Source of the DNA: Micavibrio sp.
GTDB taxonomy: Bacteria; Pseudomonadota; Alphaproteobacteria; Micavibrionales; Micavibrionaceae
Length of the DNA stretch: 64,000 nucleotides
Direction of reading: 5' to 3'
Assembly (NCBI GenBank): GCA_030824965.1
Contig: JAPJQV010000004.1
Coordinates: forward strand, 62,001 to 126,000
Under the pieces are notes generated by a model, which had not been told where the DNA came from, did no database searches, and was given only the letters and a program-made list of their open reading frames with translations. The translations under genes were made by a program, and so were the position numbers. This document shows, piece by piece, positions 58,586-64,000 of this stretch (its first letter is position 1; each line of letters begins with the position of its first letter).

Positions 58586-59245
58586 ATGGCTGATTTACTA
58601 CGCGAAGTTGATGAGGCGGTCCGCGCCGATAACATGAAACGCCTGTGGGACGAACATAAAACCGCGATCGTTACCGGCATTACCGCCCTTATTTTGGGTA
58701 CAGCCGCTTTTGCATCCTGGAATAGTTGGCAGCACAGTCAGAACCAGAAGAACACAGATGCCATCATGGCGGCAATGCAAACGGATAAAGCAGCTGAAAA
58801 TCTTGCTTCCACTGCCCAGCAGCAATCAGGCACGGCAAGCGTAGTGGCTTATCTGAATGCTGCCGCGCTGGATTTGAAATCAGGTAATAGAACAAAAGCT
58901 TTAGACGCCTACACGGCCGCACAGAAAGAAAAATCCGCAGACAAAAATTTAAAAGATCTTGCCAGTTTGCAAAAGGTGAATTTAACCCTCGATTTGCAAC
59001 CGGACGTGAAAGCCGAAGATCTGCTTAAGGAACTGAAACCTATAGCAGACAATAAGAAATCACCTTGGGCAGGCGAAGCATTGTTCATGGACGCTTTCTT
59101 AAAAGGCGAAAAACAAAATGATTTTTCTGGCGCCATTGCCGATCTCAAATCAATCGCAAGCCGCGACGATATTACCGAATCTATCAAGCAACGCGCAGCC
59201 GCGTTGCAATCGGTCTATGAACTGAAATTATCGGAGAAGAAATAA
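58586..59245 (+). CDS. YfgM-like TPR membrane protein
   Basis: 219 residues. N-terminal MADLLREVDEAVRADNMKRL, one helix (about 27-48, AIVTGITALILGTAAFASWN), then a periplasmic helical TPR_21 region (KSGNRTKALDAYTAAQKEKS, SPWAGEALFMDAFLKGEKQN). In E. coli YfgM is a SecYEG-associated chaperone encoded right before bamB, the same order as here. The stop and bamB start overlap by 1 nt (TAATG). Confidence 0.82.
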   Translation: MADLLREVDEAVRADNMKRLWDEHKTAIVTGITALILGTAAFASWNSWQHSQNQKNTDAIMAAMQTDKAAENLASTAQQQSGTASVVAYLNAAALDLKSGNRTKALDAYTAAQKEKSADKNLKDLASLQKVNLTLDLQPDVKAEDLLKELKPIADNKKSPWAGEALFMDAFLKGEKQNDFSGAIADLKSIASRDDITESIKQRAAALQSVYELKLSEKK

Positions 59246-60576
59246 TGAAATCCTTTGCACGAATTGCGTTGCTTTCAACCTGCATTGCCATTTCCCTTTC
59301 GGCTTGCAGTTGGTTTGAATCGGATAGTGATGAAGTTCCGTTGCCGGGTCAGCGCATTTCGGTTCTCGAATTGCAAAAAAATCTGGAACCGAAAGACAAT
59401 GAGATAAAAGCCTCAGGTTTTGTTTCGCCAGAACCATGGAAAAACGAATTCTGGCCACAGGCAGGTGGCTATCCTAACCACACCATGCAAAATCTTGCAT
59501 TGAACAAAGCTGCTTTGAAAAAAATATGGTCCGCCGATATCGGTGAAGGCGCGCAAGCGAGACTTCCGCTCATTGCCCAACCTGTCGTTTTTGACAAACA
59601 AGTCTTTACGCTTGATACCGAGGGCGAAGTTCGGGCTTTCGATCTTACAACCGGCAAGGAATTATGGGATCGCTCAGTGCGCCCTGAAAAAGAAGATGAA
59701 GATGTCATATCAGGGGGGCTTGCTTTTTCTTCGGGAAAATTATTCGTAACTAGCGGTTATAATGAACTTCTTGCTCTTAACCCTGCAGACGGGAAAACGA
59801 TCTGGAAGCAGAAAATGTCATCCCCCTCCCGCGCCGCTCCATCCATTTTGAACGACCGTGTTTTCGTGGTAACGCTTGAAAATAAAATTATCGCCTTCGA
59901 CGCTAATGACGGAAAGCAGATTTGGGACTATCAGGCTTTAAGCGAAGTTGCAGGCATTGTCGGTGCGGCAAGCCCTGCTGTGAACAATGATCTCGTTGTG
60001 CCTGCATTTTCATCCGGTGAAATTATAGCTTTGAGGGTTGGTAACGGCTCCGTTGCCTGGATGGACGATCTTTCGCCGACCACCCGCGTGGGCGGTCTGG
60101 CTGCATTACCGGACATTCAGGGTTTACCTGTTATCGATAAAGATATGGCCTTTGCCATCAGCTTTGGTGGTAAAATAGTAGCCATCGACCTGAATTCAGG
60201 TCAGCGTGTTTGGGAAAAAGAAATGTCCGGAACGGAAACGCCTTGGGTCGTTGGCAATATGGTCTTTGTTTTAAGCGCCAATAGCGAGCTGGTTGCCATG
60301 ACACGCGACAGCGGGGCCGTTGCCTGGGTTCGCCCACTTTCGGGCTATGTTGAAAAAGATGCCAGCCGCCTCGGTCTTTTATGGAACGGCCCTGTTCTGG
60401 CCGGTGGCCGTTTGATACTAACCGGACCGGAAGGCAATCTTTTAGAGATTGATCCCAACACCGGCAATGTTATTCGACGCATGAAACTCGACGATACTGT
60501 TGCCGTGCCGCCAGTCGTGGCGAGCGGGATGCTTCTTCTACTTACTCAGGAAGGAACGCTATACGCGTACCAATAA
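59245..60576 (+). CDS. bamB: BamB, outer-membrane beta-barrel assembly lipoprotein
   Basis: 443 residues. Lipobox LSAC with Cys21, then a PQQ-like eight-bladed propeller: repeats such as VRAFDLTTGKELWDRSVRPE, LLALNPADGKTIWKQKMSSP, IIAFDANDGKQIWDYQALSE and IVAIDLNSGQRVWEKEMSG. It helps BamA insert outer-membrane proteins. Operon yfgM-bamB-der: 3 nt separate it from der. Confidence 0.93.
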   Translation: MKSFARIALLSTCIAISLSACSWFESDSDEVPLPGQRISVLELQKNLEPKDNEIKASGFVSPEPWKNEFWPQAGGYPNHTMQNLALNKAALKKIWSADIGEGAQARLPLIAQPVVFDKQVFTLDTEGEVRAFDLTTGKELWDRSVRPEKEDEDVISGGLAFSSGKLFVTSGYNELLALNPADGKTIWKQKMSSPSRAAPSILNDRVFVVTLENKIIAFDANDGKQIWDYQALSEVAGIVGAASPAVNNDLVVPAFSSGEIIALRVGNGSVAWMDDLSPTTRVGGLAALPDIQGLPVIDKDMAFAISFGGKIVAIDLNSGQRVWEKEMSGTETPWVVGNMVFVLSANSELVAMTRDSGAVAWVRPLSGYVEKDASRLGLLWNGPVLAGGRLILTGPEGNLLEIDPNTGNVIRRMKLDDTVAVPPVVASGMLLLLTQEGTLYAYQ

Positions 60577-60579
60577 ATT

Positions 60580-62007
60580 ATGCTGACCGTTGCTATTGTC
60601 GGACGCCCGAATGTTGGGAAATCCACACTTTTTAATCGCTTAACCAAAAAGCAACTCGCGATCATCGACGATACGCCAGGCGTAACGCGCGACTGGCGCG
60701 AAGCCGAAGGCTCGATCCTTGATCGCAAGATCCGCGTGATCGATACCGCAGGATTGGAAGAAAAATTCGACGATTCCATACAAGGGCGCATGCGTCGCCA
60801 GACCGAACAAGCGCTCGGTATGGCCGATGTCGTTTTGTTCATGATTGATGGCCGGGCCGGCGTTACTATGCTAGACGAACATTTTGGGCAGTGGCTGCGC
60901 GGGCAGAATAAACCTGTTATCTTGCTTGCCAACAAAAGCGATAATGATGAGATCGGTGATGAAGCTCGAAATGATGCTTATTCTCTCGGCTTTGGAGATC
61001 CCATTCCTTTTTCCGTTATCCATGCAATTGGCGTTGATGAATTATATGTCGCCCTGACGCCTTACTTTCAGGAAGAAGAAACCGAAGAACAGAAATTCGC
61101 CAATCATTCCCTGCACTGGCGCGATGATACTTTAGACGATCTTGAAGGCAATGAAGAATTCGATCTTGATGAAATTATTGAGAAAGAAGACGACCAGAAA
61201 CCGATCAGAATAGCCATTGTCGGACGGCCGAACGCTGGCAAATCGACTTTAATGAATGCGCTTCTCGAAGAAGACCGCGTCATTACCGGACCGGAAGCAG
61301 GTTTAACCCGCGATGCTATCGCCGCCGACTGGTCATGGGGAGGGCGAAAATTTCGTCTGGTCGACACGGCTGGTCTTCGCAAGAAAGCCCGCGTCAATAA
61401 CAAGATCGAAGAAATGGCGGTTGCCGATACGATGCGCGCCATTCGCTTGTCCCAGATCGTTATCGTTATGATCGATGCGCAGAAAATGTTTGAGAAACAG
61501 GATTTGCAAATTGCCGCCCATGTCATCGACGAAGGCCGCTCGCTTGTGATCGGCGTTAATAAATGGGATTTGATAGAGAACAAGCCGGAAGTTCTTGATG
61601 AACTCAAATATCAGCTTGAGACTTCCCTAGCACAAGTGCGTGAGATTCCGTTTGTGCCTATGTCGGCGTTGCGCGAGACAGGCCTCGACAATCTGATGAC
61701 CGCCGCCGTTAAATCCTACGATATCTGGAATAAGCGCGTGAATACCGGAAAACTCAATCGCTGGCTCGACGGCAAAGTCTCAGCCTATCCGCCGCCGCTT
61801 GTTTCAGGCCGCCCGAACAAAATGCGCTATATGGCCCAGATCAATATCCGCCCGCCGACATTCGCCCTCTGGATGTACCGCCCGGACGAATTGCCGGATA
61901 CGTATAAACGTTATCTGATGAATGGCTTGCGTGAAGATTTCGGCCTGAAAGGCGTGCCTATTCGTTTATTAACGCGCCAAAGCCGGTCGAAGTTTGAGAA
62001 GAAGTAA
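60580..62007 (+). CDS. der: Der (EngA), double-Era-like GTPase
   Basis: 475 residues with two tandem GTPase domains. G1 motifs GRPNVGKST and GRPNAGKST, G3 DTAGLEEKF and DTAGLRKKA, G4 NKSD and NKWD; an acidic linker (about 160-205) joins them and a KH-like domain closes the chain (RYMAQINIRPPTFALWM). It acts in 50S ribosome assembly. Follows bamB as in many proteobacteria. Confidence 0.97.
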   Translation: MLTVAIVGRPNVGKSTLFNRLTKKQLAIIDDTPGVTRDWREAEGSILDRKIRVIDTAGLEEKFDDSIQGRMRRQTEQALGMADVVLFMIDGRAGVTMLDEHFGQWLRGQNKPVILLANKSDNDEIGDEARNDAYSLGFGDPIPFSVIHAIGVDELYVALTPYFQEEETEEQKFANHSLHWRDDTLDDLEGNEEFDLDEIIEKEDDQKPIRIAIVGRPNAGKSTLMNALLEEDRVITGPEAGLTRDAIAADWSWGGRKFRLVDTAGLRKKARVNNKIEEMAVADTMRAIRLSQIVIVMIDAQKMFEKQDLQIAAHVIDEGRSLVIGVNKWDLIENKPEVLDELKYQLETSLAQVREIPFVPMSALRETGLDNLMTAAVKSYDIWNKRVNTGKLNRWLDGKVSAYPPPLVSGRPNKMRYMAQINIRPPTFALWMYRPDELPDTYKRYLMNGLREDFGLKGVPIRLLTRQSRSKFEKK

Positions 62008-62018
62008 AGAAGAGTTTA

Positions 62019-62735
62019 TCAAACATCATCCGGTGTAAAAATCCGGCCCTGATCCTGACATTCTTCCGATGCCAGATGCACGAATAGAGGCACCAGATCT
62101 TCCGGCTGTTTCAAATCCGCGCCATGATACCCGCCGGGAAATGCGCCTTTTAGCATCGCTGTATCGACCGCGCCGGGACGCACGATATTTACGCGCAAAT
62201 TCGATTGCTCACTCTCGGCCGCATAGGTTCGCGCCAGATGGATGACCGCCGCCTTGCTCATCCCGTATGATCCATAATAGGGCACGGCATCGATGCCCAA
62301 ACCGGAGCCGACAAAAATCGCCCTTCCGGCTTTTGCATTCTTCAGCAAAGGATCAAGCGTCCTGATCAATTGAACATTCGCGAGCACATTCGTCGTGAAA
62401 GCGTCTTTCCAGTCTTTGACCGGCGAATGCGCTACAGGCGTCAGCTTGCCCAAAATTCCGGCATTGGCAACCAATATATCGAGACGCCCAAATTTCTGAT
62501 CTATCAAAGGGCCTAAGGCTTCGAGTTGATCGATCTCCGTTAAATCAAACGGTATCAATGTCGCCGTTCCGCCAAATGCTTTTATGCGATCATCAATTTT
62601 TTCAAGATTGCGCTGTCCGCGTGCAAGCAGGATAACATGCGCGCCCTCGCGGGCATATTCTTCCGCCACTACCGCGCCAATACCACGTGATGCGCCGGTG
62701 ATAAGAGCTACTTTTCCTTCAAGCTTTCTAGTCAT
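62019..62735 (-). CDS. Short-chain dehydrogenase/reductase
   Basis: 238 residues, classical SDR. NAD(P) motif ITGASRGIGAVVAEE, NAG motif LDILVANAGILGKL, catalytic Ser in IFVGSGLG and Tyr-Lys in YGSYGMSKAAV. YciK-like layout, substrate unknown. Its start overlaps the purF stop by 8 nt. Confidence 0.88.
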   Translation of the reverse strand: MTRKLEGKVALITGASRGIGAVVAEEYAREGAHVILLARGQRNLEKIDDRIKAFGGTATLIPFDLTEIDQLEALGPLIDQKFGRLDILVANAGILGKLTPVAHSPVKDWKDAFTTNVLANVQLIRTLDPLLKNAKAGRAIFVGSGLGIDAVPYYGSYGMSKAAVIHLARTYAAESEQSNLRVNIVRPGAVDTAMLKGAFPGGYHGADLKQPEDLVPLFVHLASEECQDQGRIFTPDDV

Positions 62736-64000
62736 CCGCGCCGCCGACTTTATTCAGCCGCGTATCCAGTTTTTCGCCTGAACAGTTAAAAGCAAGCTGG
62801 TCGGTAAGCTTCACAGCGTAATCGCCGGTGAAACAGGCATCGCAATAACCCGGATCATTGGCGATCCGCCCCGGCTTGCCCATCGCCCTGTAAAGCCCGT
62901 CAATAGAAATATAAGCAAGGGAATCGACGCCGATATATTTGGCGATTTCTTCAACGCTATGTGTATGCGCCAGTAATTCCTCGGAAGAAGGCGTATCGAT
63001 CCCATAGAAACAGCTATATTTAGATGGTGGCGAGGAAATCCGCATATGGACTTCAGACGCACCCGCAGCCCTCATCATTTCGACAATCTTGCGGCTGGTT
63101 GTCCCGCGTACGATTGAATCATCGACCAGCACGATGCGCTTGCCCTGTACTAAAGAGCGGTTCGCATTATGCTTCATCTTGACGCCCAGATGGCGGATGC
63201 GTTGTGTCGGTTCGATAAACGTGCGCCCGACGTAATGATTGCGAATAATACCAAGATCGAAAGGAATGCCCGCAGCCTCCGCATATCCAATCGCAGCAGG
63301 CACGCCTGAATCTGGCACCGGCACGACGAGGTCGACATCGCAGGGATTTTCCTGGGCTAATGTCGCACCGATTTTCTTGCGCGTTTCATACACCGACTTT
63401 CCGCCCATATCAGAATCTGGACGGGCAAAGTAAATATATTCAAAAATACACAAGCGCGATTGCGCCGTTTCAAGCGGGCGTAGAGATTGAATCCCGTCTT
63501 TGGTAATAACCACCATTTCACCCGGTTCAATATCGCGCACATATTCTGCACCGATAATATCAAAGGCACAGGTTTCAGAAGCAAGGATATAAGCATCCCC
63601 CAGCTTACCGAGAGACAAGGGACGAAAACCATGAGAATCGCGTACGCCGATCAATTGATCTTTTGAAAACGCGAGCAACGAATATGCACCTTCGATACGC
63701 TGAACCGCCTCAATAAAACGATCAACGACTGTTTCCTTTTTCGACAGAGCGACAAGATGAATAATAACTTCAGTATCGGTCGACGATTGAAACAAGCTGC
63801 CACGCCGAACAAGTTCTTCCCTGATCGTCAGCGCATTGGTCAGATTACCATTATGCGCGATGGCAAAGCCGCCAAAAGCGAGATCCCCATAAAGCGGCTG
63901 GACGTTGCGAAGCCCTGCTCCACCAGTTGTTGCATAGCGGTTATGACCGATTGCAGCAGAGCCTTTTAATTTAGCGATCGTGGCTGAGTCGCTAAAAATT
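62728..64000 (-). CDS. purF: Amidophosphoribosyltransferase (partial, 5' end outside)
   Basis: Runs off the right edge; about 420 C-terminal residues are present. Glutaminase part: GHNRYATTGGAGLRNVQPLY and FAIAHNGNLTN, then STDTEV; the N-terminal catalytic Cys is outside. PRPP site: GKRIVLVDDSIVRGTTSRK; Fe-S or processing Cys occur in PPSKYSCFYGID and DPGYCDACFTGDYA. It makes 5-phosphoribosylamine, the first step of purine synthesis. The frame stays open from 63795 to the edge, so the apparent start at TTG 63795 is internal. Confidence 0.95.
   Translation of the reverse strand, partial: IFSDSATIAKLKGSAAIGHNRYATTGGAGLRNVQPLYGDLAFGGFAIAHNGNLTNALTIREELVRRGSLFQSSTDTEVIIHLVALSKKETVVDRFIEAVQRIEGAYSLLAFSKDQLIGVRDSHGFRPLSLGKLGDAYILASETCAFDIIGAEYVRDIEPGEMVVITKDGIQSLRPLETAQSRLCIFEYIYFARPDSDMGGKSVYETRKKIGATLAQENPCDVDLVVPVPDSGVPAAIGYAEAAGIPFDLGIIRNHYVGRTFIEPTQRIRHLGVKMKHNANRSLVQGKRIVLVDDSIVRGTTSRKIVEMMRAAGASEVHMRISSPPSKYSCFYGIDTPSSEELLAHTHSVEEIAKYIGVDSLAYISIDGLYRAMGKPGRIANDPGYCDACFTGDYAVKLTDQLAFNCSGEKLDTRLNKVGGADD

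Noticed and set aside
1..64000. CRISPR array, insertion sequence or prophage
   Set aside because: No regularly spaced direct repeats, transposase, integrase or phage structural genes were seen on either strand.

Overview
The window reads as a chromosomal segment of an alphaproteobacterium of moderate GC content (mid-40s percent by eye). The pointers are the gene order mutM - small secreted protein - rpsT - dnaA - dnaN - recF - gyrB, an RNase E with a long acidic insertion in its N-terminal half, a Usg-family protein, a Cox15/CtaA-type heme A synthase, and groES-groEL behind a CIRCE element. The DotM/DotL pair and the lysozyme- and protease-inhibitor lipoproteins fit a host- or prey-associated lineage (Micavibrio-like or Rhodospirillales-like). 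That placement is inference; no rRNA gene is present to settle it.

Layout. 1-1600: end of a DMT transporter, small lipoproteins (I78-type protease inhibitor, MliC-type lysozyme inhibitor) and a frame-broken flagellar-rod-like gene. 1.6-13.9 kb: YbaL-type K+/H+ antiporter; a NodT-EmrA-EmrB tripartite efflux operon divergent from a TetR regulator with a clear operator between them; YegD-like Hsp70, glyoxalase I, SLC13 permease, TerB-like protein, Dps, and small membrane and zinc-ribbon proteins. 14.0-16.9 kb: ResB-CcsA, a System II cytochrome c maturation pair. 17.0-21.9 kb: a tightly coupled four-gene sulfur/PLP operon (cysteine synthase-rhodanese fusion, Y4yA-type decarboxylase, CooC-like ATPase, cysteine desulfurase). 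22.0-24.5 kb: Cys/His/Met-rich small proteins with MauE-like and DUF2946-like members, probably metal or redox related. 24.7 kb: tRNA-Thr(UGU). 24.9-31.0 kb: DotM/IcmP-like and DotL/IcmO-like type IVB coupling proteins with a membrane protein, a pilin-like protein and a secreted beta-helix protein.

31.0-44.0 kb is housekeeping: argS (with an in-frame palindromic repeat), gyrB, recF, dnaN, dnaA, rpsT, mutM, groEL and groES. 44.2-49.6 kb: usg, a ferredoxin - membrane protein - ferredoxin reductase operon, ctaA and a glycosyltransferase. 49.6-56.4 kb: rne, then cell-wall genes: an AmiC-type amidase, two tiny lipoproteins ending in lysine, and an L,D-transpeptidase. 56.4-64.0 kb: icd, two small unknown genes, a YfgM-like protein, bamB, der, a short-chain dehydrogenase and purF, which runs off the right edge.

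The most interesting points are: the lysine-ended mini-lipoproteins beside an L,D-transpeptidase, which suggest a Braun-lipoprotein-like tether; the PLP/CooC/desulfurase operon of unknown product; an isolated DotL/DotM module; System II cytochrome c maturation in an apparent alphaproteobacterium; and three different palindromic repeat types, one read through inside argS. Several genes shorter than 60 codons were found by eye (13123-13197, 13836-13922, 55018-55146).
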